DNA of 32,376 nt. Origin: a virus. Location of the stretch: positions 1 to 32,376 of IMG/VR virus record IMGVR_UViG_3300037153_000119; one strand, written 5' to 3'. The notes beneath the pieces are model-generated. The model had not been told where the DNA came from. It did not search any database and was given only the letters and a program-made list of their open reading frames with translations. The translations under genes were made by a program, and so were the position numbers. How positions within the stretch are numbered: position 1 is the first letter of the stretch; each line of letters starts with the position of its first letter. Below, piece after piece: positions 14,529 through 22,789 of this stretch.

Positions 14529-16150
14529 GGCCCACCGATCCAGCCAAGGTTGTAGCCTAGGCTCATGTCGACGGTGGTCGTGTTCGCCGGCGACGCGGTT
14601 ACGCGCGTGCCGCGCGGCGTGTTGGCGAAGTCCACCGAGAGCTGTGCTTGCGCGCCAGCGGCCGCGCCAGCGGCAGTGCCCGCGTTGAGCGCGCCCTGAG
14701 AGATCGCAGGTGATGTCGGCGTTACCTCGATGTCGGGCACGAGCCCGAGCTTCCGACCGAGCCAACCGGCCTTGTCGGTGACCCAGTGCACCGCACCGAC
14801 GACCTTGTCGATGATTCCCTTGATGTACTCCCACGCTCGACGGAACACGTCTTTGATCCAGTCCCAGAGATCACCGAAGAACTGTTTGATCGGCTCCCAG
14901 TGCGCGATGATGATACCGAGCGGGTGGTACTTCAGGAACAGCCCCTTGATGAAGTCCCAAGCCTTCCAGAACACCGACGAGACCCAGTCCCACAGCCGAC
15001 GAAAGAACGCCTTGATCGGGTCCCAATACTTGATGATCAGGAGTGCCGCGACCGCGATCGCCGTGATGATCAAGATGATCGGGTTCGCGTATAGCGCGAC
15101 GCCGAGCGAGACGATCGTCTGAATCAACGGGAACGCGATCACCCCGGCGATCGCGAGCGCAACGGTCTTGAGCCCGCCGATCGCGTCGACGAACCCCGAC
15201 ACCTTGTCGACGCCGGACAGAAGTGTCTCGACGAAGTTGTGGATCTTGTCGGGCAGGTTCTGGCCGAACTCCTTGGCCCACTCCGCGATCCGCTCGCGGT
15301 TCTCGGTGAACCACGCGCGAAGCTCCTCGACGAGCTGCTGCAGCGCCGGCGACAGCCCACCGATCAGCGCCGCCTTGATGCCTTGCGTGGCCGCGTGCAG
15401 ATCCTTGAGGCTGTCGTCGACGGCGCCGGCGCCGGCGGCCGCCTCCTCTTGCGAGCCCGCCATGCCGATGAACGCGCCCTGTAGCTCGAGGAGCCCCGCC
15501 GAGCCCCGCGCGAGCAGCGGCGCAAGGTCGGTGTCGCCAACCGTCTTCTGCGCCAGGGCGAGCCGCCGCGCCGGGTCGGGGATCTTGGCCATCGCATCGG
15601 CGAGTAGACGGAACGCAGCCTCGGTGCTCTTGCTCGCCTTGAGCTGCTCAAGCAGCGCCGGCGATACCGTCTGCAGGAATTTCACCATGCGCCCGGTGCC
15701 GGCCCTCGCCTGCCCGATGTTTTGCGTGAGCGTCTTGAGCCCCTCGTCGAGCTGCTCGACCTTCGCGCCCGATCGCTCTGCCGCGTACCGCATCGATGCG
15801 AGGAAATCGACCGTCACCCCCATTTTCTCGGCCTTGTCGCCCAGGTCGTCGAACTCGTCGATCATTGCGGCTAGCTGATGGACCACGATGCCGATCCCGA
15901 CGCCAGCGCCAAGTAGGTCATTCTTGATCGAGCCGAATACCCCCTTGACCGCGCTTCCGACGCCTTTGATGCGTTCCGCGATAGTGCCTAGCCCGCTTTC
16001 TTTCGCGAGCCCTTTAAGGCTCTCGCCGAGCGCCCGGAGCGTGGTCACGCCGGACAAGCGGTTCACGCTCTCGTTGACCTTGCGCACGACCGCCGTCGCG
16101 CGGTCGACCGCACGGATGATGATAGAGAGCGGTACTTGTTTGTCGGCCAT
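14525..16150 (-). CDS. Tail tape measure protein
   Basis: This 541-residue protein begins M-A-D-K-Q-V-P-L-S-I-I-I-R-A-V-D-R-A-T, a typical tape measure start. It has an amphipathic helical N-terminal half, hydrophobic spans (A-L-A-I-A-G-V-I-A-F-P-L-I and P-I-I-L-I-I-T-A-I-A-V-A-A-L-L) and a run of three Trp-rich units of the form Y/H-W-x-P-I-K-x-F-F-x-x-L-W-D-W. It sets tail length and is ejected through the membrane. At 541 residues it is short and would predict a short tail. It follows the frameshifted chaperone, the canonical position. Confidence 0.88.
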   Translation of the reverse strand: MADKQVPLSIIIRAVDRATAVVRKVNESVNRLSGVTTLRALGESLKGLAKESGLGTIAERIKGVGSAVKGVFGSIKNDLLGAGVGIGIVVHQLAAMIDEFDDLGDKAEKMGVTVDFLASMRYAAERSGAKVEQLDEGLKTLTQNIGQARAGTGRMVKFLQTVSPALLEQLKASKSTEAAFRLLADAMAKIPDPARRLALAQKTVGDTDLAPLLARGSAGLLELQGAFIGMAGSQEEAAAGAGAVDDSLKDLHAATQGIKAALIGGLSPALQQLVEELRAWFTENRERIAEWAKEFGQNLPDKIHNFVETLLSGVDKVSGFVDAIGGLKTVALAIAGVIAFPLIQTIVSLGVALYANPIILIITAIAVAALLIIKYWDPIKAFFRRLWDWVSSVFWKAWDFIKGLFLKYHPLGIIIAHWEPIKQFFGDLWDWIKDVFRRAWEYIKGIIDKVVGAVHWVTDKAGWLGRKLGLVPDIEVTPTSPAISQGALNAGTAAGAAAGAQAQLSVDFANTPRGTRVTASPANTTTVDMSLGYNLGWIGGP

Positions 16151-16151
16151 G

Positions 16152-16307
16152 TCAGCGCGGGATTCGTTTGGCGATCGACTGGGCTTGCTCGAACCACCAG
16201 AGGAGCCGCTCGATCGTGAGCCGGTCGAGCTCGCTCGGCTGGAAATGGAACACGTACGCGACTACTGCGAGCGCCTCTTGCCAGCCCCGAGGCAACGCCC
16301 GAAAAAC
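16152..16307 (-). CDS. Frameshifted C-terminal extension of tail assembly chaperone (gp41' / GpE'-like)
   Basis: After the in-frame product stops at 16262, the -1 frame stays open to a TGA at 16152. Read after a slip at GTTTTTC (16307-16301) it gives residues including A-L-A-V-V-A-Y-V-F-H-F-Q-P-S-E-L-D-R-L and L-L-W-W-F-E-Q-A-Q. This ends 1 nt before the tape measure ATG at 16150. The helical, Trp-rich content and the position match the extended chaperone made by programmed -1 frameshifting in many tailed phages. The slip site is not a perfect X-XXY-YYZ. Confidence 0.65.
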   Translation of the reverse strand, partial: VFRALPRGWQEALAVVAYVFHFQPSELDRLTIERLLWWFEQAQSIAKRIPR

Positions 16308-16723
16308 TCGAGGGCGATTGCCATCACCTCCCCGGCGTCGCGCGCACCGAGCTTGGAGATGGTGGTCGGTGCCTGGCCCGACATGCGCGCGGCGATCTTC
16401 ACCAGGTCGTCGGTGTTGATCTCGCCGCCGATCTTGATTCCCTGCATGTCAGACAGCCGTCCCTCGCGCATCGAGAGCTCGGTGAGCTCGACGGTCGACG
16501 TAATCCGCACGGGGGTCTTGAGCTGGATCACGACGGGGAACGTGCGCTCGTCGTACGACAGCCGCACCGCGGCGTCGTCTGCCATGTTCGCCAGCCACTC
16601 CTCGATCGGCACGTCGCCGGCGGTTTGCCGCCACGCCTTGAACTGATCGACCGTCGGTTTCAAGGTGAGTCCCTCGAAAGGGAACTCGATCACGTCGTCG
16701 TTGTTGGGCTTGGGATCGCTCAT
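16262..16723 (-). CDS. Tail assembly chaperone, Mu gp41-like (unshifted product)
   Basis: This 153-residue protein starts M-S-D-P-K-P-N-N-D-D and has L-T-L-K-P-T-V-D-Q-F, typical of Mu-type tail assembly proteins, then T-S-T-V-E-L-T-E-L-S-M-R-E and a C-terminal helix A-L-E-F-F-G-R-C-L. It would coat the tape measure protein during tail assembly. A strong GAGGAGG lies upstream and the ATG overlaps the tube stop. The phenylalanine codons TTT-TTC in the last helix are the probable frameshift site. Confidence 0.78.
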   Translation of the reverse strand: MSDPKPNNDDVIEFPFEGLTLKPTVDQFKAWRQTAGDVPIEEWLANMADDAAVRLSYDERTFPVVIQLKTPVRITSTVELTELSMREGRLSDMQGIKIGGEINTDDLVKIAARMSGQAPTTISKLGARDAGEVMAIALEFFGRCLGAGKRRSQ

Positions 16724-17088
16724 GCCGGAACCTCCTCGCAGGTGATGCCTTCCCATCGTACCTCGAGCTCGCCCTCCTCCGTGGTGCCCTTGGCATCGCC
16801 GGCGTACCAGGCATCGCCGAGCGAGATGGTCTTGCCGTTCGCCAGCTTCAACGTGACGGTTAGATCCTTGCCATTGAATAGGGCCTTCGTGTCGAGGTTG
16901 CCGCGATCGGTAACCACGCCTTCGATGTACGGCACCTGTGGTTTCTCGGTGTAGCCGTGCACGCGATCGCTGCCGACGATTGCCTCGCGCTTGGATGTCC
17001 CGAGCTGGTAGGTGAAAGAGCCCTTCGCGTCCTGCACCTCGCCGCCAACCTGCAGCGCGATGGTGCCTCCTCGTCGTTGATCAGCCAT
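16720..17088 (-). CDS. Tail tube protein (Mu gpM-like)
   Basis: This 122-residue protein matches Mu-type tail tubes: G-G-T-I-A-L-Q-V-G-G-E-V-Q-D-A-K-G-S-F-T-Y near the N-terminus, then V-H-G-Y-T-E-K-P-Q-V-P-Y-I-E-G, T-V-T-L-K-L-A-N-G-K and E-G-E-L-E-V-R-W-E-G. Stacked hexamers of this protein form the inner tube. GAGGAG lies before the ATG. It sits directly after the sheath gene, as expected. Confidence 0.9.
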   Translation of the reverse strand: MADQRRGGTIALQVGGEVQDAKGSFTYQLGTSKREAIVGSDRVHGYTEKPQVPYIEGVVTDRGNLDTKALFNGKDLTVTLKLANGKTISLGDAWYAGDAKGTTEEGELEVRWEGITCEEVPA

Positions 17089-17115
17089 GGTGTGCTCCTC
17101 GCGGCGCGGCCGCGG

Positions 17116-18591
17116 TTACAGGCGGAACTGGATCTGGGCGGCGCTTATGATCAGCTGGTTGATGAGGTCGGGTGCAAGCAGGAAGTCGAGCCGATTCGGG
17201 TCGCTCGTGTTCCGCTCGACGACCAGGTCGCGCTTGAACTGATCAAAGCCCTCGACGAGCCCTTTCTTTTCCATGCGCCTGAACCACATGAGGGCCTCCG
17301 CCTTGCCGAGACTCGGGGTGACGATCGGCTGGCCGGCGTCGTATTGGATGTCATCGCCGCCCAGCTTGTGGCGCGGGTACTTCGTCTGCCAAAGCACCCG
17401 GAAGTCGAAGCGCAAGTAGGCCAGCGTGAACATGGTGGTCACGTCGAGATACGACGTGTCGGGCGCACCCGACGGCGCCGTGCGGTACGTCGTGATCGCG
17501 CGCTCGAGCTGCACGCCGGTCGCGGCCGCGTTGAGCCGCGTGGTCGCGATGCCGGCGTAGAGCAGCTGGTTCCGCTCGTCGAATGACCACTGGTCGGTGA
17601 GCGCCGTGGGCATGCAGCGCGAAAGCGCGAGCGTCTGGAACGGGCGCGCTGGGTCGAGCTGCGCCGACAACGCGACGAGCCCGGCGGTCTCGGCCGCCAT
17701 CTCCCAGGGCGGGGTAAGCGGCGACGCGCCGGGCGGCGCCCAGATCAGCGACTGCTGCGAGTTGCGCCCCGTGCCGAGCGTGGTCAGCGCCGAGAACGTC
17801 CCCGAGCTCGCGGTGATCGCGACGCCATCCTGCATCCGCAGCGGCCCGAACCGCGTGAGGAGCTCGCCCTCGAGAGCGGTGAGGCTGGTCGCGTCGGTGT
17901 AGGGATGCGGCCACAGCTGGAACCAGATATCGGCGACGCTGGCGATCAGGTTCGTCAGCGTCGGGTTCGTCGCGCCGCCCGTGAGCTGGACGTATGCGAG
18001 CGACACGCCGCCAGGCCGAGCCTCCCCCGGCTGGAAGCTGTCGCGCATGTCGTAGAAGTTGCCCGGCGTGCCCTTGTGCCGGAACGTGACCGTGACGACG
18101 TTCGTGGACACCGACGCGGTGACCGGCAGATCCGCGTTCGCGTTGATCGCCGCGCCGATGTTCGTCGCGATCGTGTTCTGCGCATCGCCGATCGTGACCC
18201 CGACCGGCACGCGTTCGCCGCCGAGGTACAGCACGATCGGCGTCGACGATGTCGCACTGCCGGTGACGGTGATCGATCCGGCCGCCGCGGTGCCGGCGCC
18301 GTTGTCGGCGAGCACGCCGATCCACAGCTCGGTTGAGCGGTTGACCGCGAACCACGCCAGGGCCTGCCGATGCAGCAGCGAGCCGCGGCCGGCGAGCGGG
18401 ATCACCTGTTCCGCGGATGTCACGCGGATCGCGGTGTCGGCGGTCGCCGTGCCGCCGGCGAGCTTCTGCCCGATCAGCAGCACGCGGTAGGCCAGGATCG
18501 ACGGGCCTTGCTGCGCGCGCGTGTTGTCGAACTCGGCCGCGACGAACGGCACGCGCAGCGTCGGCGGGATGTTGTTGAACACGATCGTCAT
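17116..18591 (-). CDS. Contractile tail sheath protein (Mu gpL-like)
   Basis: This 491-residue protein is a Mu-type sheath. It starts with I-P-P-T-L-R-V-P-F-V-A-A-E-F-D-N-T, then V-L-L-I-G-Q-K-L-A-G-G, a beta-rich insertion (I-T-V-T-G-S-A-T-S-S), L-T-A-L-E-G-E-L-L-T-R-F-G-P, and a C-terminal region with L-A-Y-L-R-F-D-F-R-V and the ending A-A-Q-I-Q-F-R-L. Length and order are normal for the family. AGGAG lies before the ATG. Its presence makes this a myovirus-type particle. Confidence 0.93.
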   Translation of the reverse strand: MTIVFNNIPPTLRVPFVAAEFDNTRAQQGPSILAYRVLLIGQKLAGGTATADTAIRVTSAEQVIPLAGRGSLLHRQALAWFAVNRSTELWIGVLADNGAGTAAAGSITVTGSATSSTPIVLYLGGERVPVGVTIGDAQNTIATNIGAAINANADLPVTASVSTNVVTVTFRHKGTPGNFYDMRDSFQPGEARPGGVSLAYVQLTGGATNPTLTNLIASVADIWFQLWPHPYTDATSLTALEGELLTRFGPLRMQDGVAITASSGTFSALTTLGTGRNSQQSLIWAPPGASPLTPPWEMAAETAGLVALSAQLDPARPFQTLALSRCMPTALTDQWSFDERNQLLYAGIATTRLNAAATGVQLERAITTYRTAPSGAPDTSYLDVTTMFTLAYLRFDFRVLWQTKYPRHKLGGDDIQYDAGQPIVTPSLGKAEALMWFRRMEKKGLVEGFDQFKRDLVVERNTSDPNRLDFLLAPDLINQLIISAAQIQFRL

Positions 18592-18603
18592 GGTCGGAGC
18601 TCC

Positions 18604-18858
18604 TTACCGGGTGGTGATCGGGGTGAGCGGCTCGCGGCCGGTCGGCGTCGAGCGCTCGCTCGAGCGCTCGCTCGAGCTCGCAGCCTCAGCGTCGGGGTCT
18701 GGCTCGTCGATGAACTCGACTTCGCGGTGAATCCGTCGACGATCCCAGAACTGGTGAGGCGCGACCCACATGCCCTCGGGCGGCAGGCGACGGCCGGTGG
18801 TCGGGTCGTACATGACCGCGTCGGGGTTGAACGGCTTGACCTTGATTCTGTTGCTCAT
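18604..18858 (-). CDS. DUF2635 protein (Mu gp38-like)
   Basis: This 84-residue protein matches DUF2635: I-K-V-K-P-F-N-P-D-A-V-M-Y-D-P-T-T-G-R, then L-P-P-E-G and a basic W-D-R-R-R segment. These small proteins lie just upstream of the sheath gene in Mu-like phages; their role is unknown. The tail carries S-S-S-E-R-S-S-E-R-S, encoded by a palindromic tandem GAGCGCTCGCTC repeat at 18649-18672. The ATG overlaps the tail terminator stop. Confidence 0.85.
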   Translation of the reverse strand: MSNRIKVKPFNPDAVMYDPTTGRRLPPEGMWVAPHQFWDRRRIHREVEFIDEPDPDAEAASSSERSSERSTPTGREPLTPITTR

Positions 18859-19439
18859 GTGGATTGCCTCACGTTGATGTCACTGACCGCGGCGCCCGCA
18901 TCCTCGACACCGGGCATCTGATTCTTGACGTGCGCGCGCAGGAACTCGTCGGTCGCCAACTTCGCCGGCGTCGAGCGGTACTCCACGGAGTAGGTGAGCG
19001 TGACCACGCCGACCATCGGATCGGCGCCCTCGCCGCCGCGCACCGCGAGCTCGGTGTTCTCGAGGATCGTGTCGCGAGCGAGACCGTTCTGCAGCCCGCC
19101 GAGGTAGCGGTCAGCTTCCATCGCCGCTTCGACTTGCTCGCACATGTCGTCCATCGGGTCGGCGAGGTCGGTCGGCTCGAGCGAGCCCGCCGGCGCCGAG
19201 ACCCAGATCACGATCTCGACCTTGGCGGCGCGGTACAACGCGCGCGGCGAGGTCTGGCCGCTCTTGTCGGTGTCAACCGGTTCGCGCAGCGTGTAGACCG
19301 AGATCGCCGGGAACAGCACGCCCGTCGGTGTCTTGCGGTGCGGCTCGGTACGAGTGCCGTCGACGCGTTGCCCGGCATCGGTCGCCCCCTTCAAGAGAGC
19401 GACGATCGCGTGCCTGATCAGCTTGCGTGGATGCGCCAC
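18855..19439 (-). CDS. Tail terminator-like protein (Mu gp37 region)
   Basis: This 194-residue protein has the N-terminal helix R-K-L-I-R-H-A-I-V-A-L-L-K-G-A-T-D-A-G and the strand V-L-F-P-A-I-S-V-Y-T, which match phage tail terminator proteins that cap the tube and join it to the head. A long strand (A-A-K-V-E-I-V-I-W-V) and a helix (M-D-D-M-C-E-Q-V-E-A-A-M) follow. The GTG at 19439 is chosen because the frame upstream crosses the promoter and terminator region, and the GATC of motif 2 lies 11 nt before it. It is first in the tail transcription unit. Confidence 0.75.
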   Translation of the reverse strand: MAHPRKLIRHAIVALLKGATDAGQRVDGTRTEPHRKTPTGVLFPAISVYTLREPVDTDKSGQTSPRALYRAAKVEIVIWVSAPAGSLEPTDLADPMDDMCEQVEAAMEADRYLGGLQNGLARDTILENTELAVRGGEGADPMVGVVTLTYSVEYRSTPAKLATDEFLRAHVKNQMPGVEDAGAAVSDINVRQST

Positions 19440-19450
19440 GCTCGGGTGAG

Positions 19451-19476
19451 GATCACGCCGCCGTGGCGCTGTCAAC
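19451..19476 (-). promoter_or_regulatory. Late promoter motif 2, upstream of tail unit
   Basis: Read on the - strand it is GTTGACA, 15 nt ending CGT, GATC, followed by 11 nt and the GTG at 19439. There is no room for a normal ribosome binding site leader, which suggests a leaderless or nearly leaderless transcript. Confidence 0.6.
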
Positions 19477-19555
19477 GTTGCAGGATCGATGCTAGGACGA
19501 TGCTCGCCCCTGGTCGAGACGCTGGCCACGGCTGGCGCGGAGGACAGCGGCACCA

Positions 19556-19575
19556 TTCGCTCACGGGCGAGCGAA
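19556..19575. terminator. Hairpin repeat, copy 2, at the end of the head unit
   Basis: TTCGCTC-ACGGGC-GAGCGAA is a perfect 7-bp stem located 4 nt past the stop of the head-tail stopper gene. It is a variant of the hairpin at 3619 and 28809. It separates the head unit from the promoter of the tail unit. No clear U-tract follows. Confidence 0.5.
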
Positions 19576-19579
19576 AGCC

Positions 19580-19840
19580 TCACACCCGGCGCAACATCAA
19601 ACGGATCGCACCGAGCCCCGCCGGCTTGCGCTCGGTGACCCTGTACACGACGCCTTCGATCGTCAACAGCGGGTCGTCGATCTCGGGGTCGACCGGCAGC
19701 TCGGACAGCCGCACGAACACGCTCGGCAGGGAGGCCTCGACGCCGCCGAGCTCGTCGCCCTGCAGCCGGACGTAGGGCGACGCGCTGATCACCTTGACCG
19801 GCACTGCCGGCCCGTTCGCAGGCTTGTAAAGTATATCCAT
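19580..19840 (-). CDS. Head-tail stopper / joining protein (small beta-barrel)
   Basis: This 86-residue protein has strands V-P-V-K-V-I-S-A-S-P-Y-V, L-P-S-V-F-V-R-L-S-E-L and L-L-T-I-E-G-V-V-Y-R-V-T, then P-A-G-L-G-A-I-R-L-M-L. This spacing is typical of the FII/gp10-like head-tail joining proteins that seal the portal exit. It is the last gene of the head unit and lies just before the tail terminator, as in many phages. Confidence 0.7.
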   Translation of the reverse strand: MDILYKPANGPAVPVKVISASPYVRLQGDELGGVEASLPSVFVRLSELPVDPEIDDPLLTIEGVVYRVTERKPAGLGAIRLMLRRV

Positions 19841-19843
19841 GGG

Positions 19844-22303
19844 TTACCCCAGCAGCTCGATGATGTCGGTATCCATGGTCGCGACGAGAGCCGCGAATCC
19901 GGTCAGCTCGATCCCCGTCGCGTAGAACGCGACAGCGACGCTGGTGCCGGCCGCGACCGCTGTCGCGTCCCAGATCGATCGCCCCACGGCCGCAGCCGCC
20001 GCGGTCCCGGTGGAGGTTCCGGCAGCAGACGCCGCCGCCGCGGTGGCCGCAGCGACCGCGATGCCGGATGCGATGCCCGTGGTAGCCGCCAACGACATGC
20101 CGACCGCGGCAGCAGTGGAGGCGCCTGCGGTCGTTCCGGTGCCTGACCCCGCGGATGGCCCGGCCCCGACCGCCGTCGCATCCGCCAGCCCCGCAGCCAC
20201 ACCGACGCAGCTGCTCTGTGCGGCACCGACAGCTTGCGCCGCGCCGGTCCCCGAGCTCGCCGCAGCACACGAGGCCAGCGAGCTTCCGACCGCGGTCGCC
20301 GTCGACGTTCCAGACGTGACCCCTCGAAACGCTGGCACAGCAGCGGCCGTGCCAACACCCGCCGATGCGCCAGCACCCGAGCCCAGCGGATTCGCCACAG
20401 CGGCGGCAGTCGATGCGCCCGAGCTCGAGGCAGTAGCGGTGAGCACCGTCGTCGAGTTGCCGCTGGCAGTGCTGGCGCCGGTTGCGGAGCCGACAGCGGC
20501 GATCATCGCGGCGCCCACGGCCGATGCACCGCTCGTTGCCGTCGCTACGCCAGCGGACGCTGCGATTGATGCGCCCACACCGAGCACCGTTGCGCTGGCC
20601 GACGACGCGCCCGACACAGTCTCGAGTAGAAGCACCCAATCAGCGTCTCCAGCGCTGTTCGCGCCCGGCGTTGAGAATGCGTGCGTCCCGGAATTCGCGA
20701 ACGCTCCTGCGTTCGTGAACGTGGCGTTGGCCGGATCGAACCAACGCGCCTGTGCCGTCGCTGACAACTTCGTCATGTCGACGGTGATCGAGCCTGTGTG
20801 ATCCGGCGGCACGTATGCGACCAGCAGATCACCCTCGGGTGTCGCCGCTGCAGCGACGTATGTCGTCGACTGCGGACTCGCGGTGCCTCCACCTGCGGTG
20901 ATCAATGCCCCCATGCCACCAAGCCCCGACGGTTTCAGGCGATGCCAGGGCCTCGACTTCAGGAACGCGAACTGCCGGCTCGCGTCGAGCGTGCCCTGTG
21001 TCGCGAGGATCGTCGTGTAGTCGGTGCCAGGTGTTCCGTCGTCGAATCGCCAGGCCTGCTCATGGCCAAAGAACCCACCCGAGATCCCGGCCAGGAACCC
21101 CCACCAGAGATATTTGCGCCAGGGCGCCGAACCACCGAACAGCCCTTGCTCGTAGTTGTACTCCCCCAGCAGCGACGGGATCGCCGGCGTGACTGCATAT
21201 CCGCGGCGACACAGCTCGGCTGTCGAGTCGTCGCTGTAGCAAAAATTCATGTCCCACGAGCCAGCCGTGAGGTTGGTGTCGGTCGCGAGGCAAGGCCGAT
21301 CCCAGTGAGCGGTCCAGAGTAGAGACTGCTGGCCCGCCACCGACTTCATCCCGGCCATCACGCTCGTCACTGCAGCGCGCTCCGCTGTGCTGAGCGTCTG
21401 CGTGTTCGCTCCGTAGTCGCCACCCATGACCCAGATGATGTTCGGCCGGTTCTTCCATCGATTCGCGAGCCACGCTCCGTAATTCCAGAGTTTGGATTTC
21501 GTCGGATTCGCGAACGACTGGCCGACGAAGCCGCCTGCGCCGATGATCCCGTCGAGCACAACCATCTCCTGCATCCACCCCTCTTGCCCCGCGTGGAACC
21601 CTATATACGCGGGCCACGTGAACACCGCGACGCTGTGTTGCTCGCACGCATCGAGCACGCTTTCGATCACCTGCCAGTAGCTGTTGTTGATGAACGTCCA
21701 GTCGGCCGCCTGCGTATTGATATTCGAGTAGTTGTCGGCGGCGAACTGGCCTTGCGTGCCGTTCGCTCCGGTCGTCCCATTCGGCGATCCGGTGAACGCG
21801 GATCCGTCGAGCCTCTGCGTGAAGGGCAGCAGGCCTCCTCGCTCCTTGGGTGGCTTGACGAGGGTGAAGCAATGCGCAATAGCCTCCATCAGAACGCAAT
21901 TGAATCCTTGCGACGTGATCGTATTGAGGTACGAATTGAGACCGGCGATCGGAATGTTGACCCCGATCTCCCATGCGCTCGTGCCGCAGATGAGGAACGG
22001 AGTGCCGTTCGCCTGCTTGAGGTATCGCCCGTCCGACGAGACAGTCAACGGGAACACGCCAGCGCCGGCGGCGACCGCGCTGGCAGAACCAACACCAGCT
22101 GCGGACGCCACACCGCTCGCCAGTGGCAGAGCGACAGCAGTAGCCGTGCACGTCCCGGTCGCGGCGCACACGCCGAGCGGCACGCTGGTGGCCGTGGCGG
22201 TCGACGTCCCGTCAGATGACCCGACGCTGCCGGCGAGAGCTATGCTTCGTGGCGGCGCCGGTCGCCGCTGCGGCAGCGGCGATATACGCGCGAACAGGGG
22301 CAC
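19844..22303 (-). CDS. Glycoside hydrolase (DUF4038 / GH140-like) flanked by Ala/Ser/Gly/Thr repeats, virion module
   Basis: This 819-residue protein starts at a GTG after GAGGAGGGG. Residues about 20-82 and 578-795 are low-complexity repeats of roughly 20-22 residues built on A-V-G, G-T-S-T-A and similar units. Residues about 84-455 match the DUF4038 (apiosidase-like, GH140) TIM barrel: F-P-L-T-V-S-S-D-G-R-Y-L, G-T-S-A-W, N-I-I-W-V-M-G-G-D-Y-G and L-L-G-E-Y-N-Y-E, the last two likely holding the acid pair. A beta domain (about 480-575, L-L-V-A-Y-V-P-P) resembles the C-terminal domain usually attached to this barrel. There is no signal peptide, and the gene lies among head genes. It is probably a virion-borne glycan hydrolase acting on host capsule or slime; the substrate is unknown. 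Confidence 0.78.
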   Translation of the reverse strand: MPLFARISPLPQRRPAPPRSIALAGSVGSSDGTSTATATSVPLGVCAATGTCTATAVALPLASGVASAAGVGSASAVAAGAGVFPLTVSSDGRYLKQANGTPFLICGTSAWEIGVNIPIAGLNSYLNTITSQGFNCVLMEAIAHCFTLVKPPKERGGLLPFTQRLDGSAFTGSPNGTTGANGTQGQFAADNYSNINTQAADWTFINNSYWQVIESVLDACEQHSVAVFTWPAYIGFHAGQEGWMQEMVVLDGIIGAGGFVGQSFANPTKSKLWNYGAWLANRWKNRPNIIWVMGGDYGANTQTLSTAERAAVTSVMAGMKSVAGQQSLLWTAHWDRPCLATDTNLTAGSWDMNFCYSDDSTAELCRRGYAVTPAIPSLLGEYNYEQGLFGGSAPWRKYLWWGFLAGISGGFFGHEQAWRFDDGTPGTDYTTILATQGTLDASRQFAFLKSRPWHRLKPSGLGGMGALITAGGGTASPQSTTYVAAAATPEGDLLVAYVPPDHTGSITVDMTKLSATAQARWFDPANATFTNAGAFANSGTHAFSTPGANSAGDADWVLLLETVSGASSASATVLGVGASIAASAGVATATSGASAVGAAMIAAVGSATGASTASGNSTTVLTATASSSGASTAAAVANPLGSGAGASAGVGTAAAVPAFRGVTSGTSTATAVGSSLASCAAASSGTGAAQAVGAAQSSCVGVAAGLADATAVGAGPSAGSGTGTTAGASTAAAVGMSLAATTGIASGIAVAAATAAAASAAGTSTGTAAAAAVGRSIWDATAVAAGTSVAVAFYATGIELTGFAALVATMDTDIIELLG

Positions 22304-22312
22304 GCCGAGATC

Positions 22313-22780
22313 TCACCCCTCCTCGATATCGACCGAGGCTCCGATCGTCAACGAATCGGCCGGTGCTCCGCCGAGTCGCACGACCAGCTGGCCTTGCCCC
22401 TGATCGGTGCGCGGCTGGATCTGGTCCGGGAACGTGTACTCGAACGGTGCGCGCACGTTCCAGCCGGTCGAGTACACGGTTACCGGCGTGCCTGCGCTCG
22501 CAGCCGTCGTATCGCCGACACGGCTCGTGAACGATGCGGCCGCGTCGTGGCCATCCTTGGGCACCTGCGTACCGGCGGCGCCGCCGGAGCCGTTCGTGGT
22601 GTTGCCGCGCACGACGTTGATCGTCAGGACCTCGTCCTGCGCGTCGCCGACGTCGCTCGTCTGCCACACGCGGATCGCGCGGATCTTGACCGGGATGTCG
22701 TCGGCCGCGATGATCGCAACGAGATCGATCGCGACGGTGGCGGCGGCTGGTGACAGGTTGACGGTATAGCAGCGTGGCAT
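22313..22780 (-). CDS. Head-module structural protein, unknown function
   Basis: This 155-residue beta-rich protein has AGGAG before its ATG. Visible landmarks are V-K-I-R-A-I-R-V-W-Q-T, V-L-T-I-N-V-V-R-G-N, W-N-V-R-A-P-F-E-Y and a C-terminal L-V-V-R-L-G-G-A-P-A-D-S-L-T-I. I recall similar uncharacterised proteins near capsid genes in metagenomic phages. The beta-sandwich look and position suggest a capsid decoration or fibre subunit. Confidence 0.55.
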   Translation of the reverse strand: MPRCYTVNLSPAAATVAIDLVAIIAADDIPVKIRAIRVWQTSDVGDAQDEVLTINVVRGNTTNGSGGAAGTQVPKDGHDAAASFTSRVGDTTAASAGTPVTVYSTGWNVRAPFEYTFPDQIQPRTDQGQGQLVVRLGGAPADSLTIGASVDIEEG

Positions 22781-22789
22781 GGGGACTCC

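Noticed and set aside
18649-18680. Palindromic GAGCGCTCGCTC tandem repeat as a regulatory site
   Set aside because: It lies inside the DUF2635 coding frame and encodes S-S-E-R-S-S-E-R-S. Two units only, so a coding repeat is the simpler reading.
19489-19635. 48-codon + strand ORF in the head/tail gap
   Set aside because: It has no clear ribosome binding site, contains the hairpin, runs into the stopper gene, and lacks a CTAG ending. It is too weak to call.
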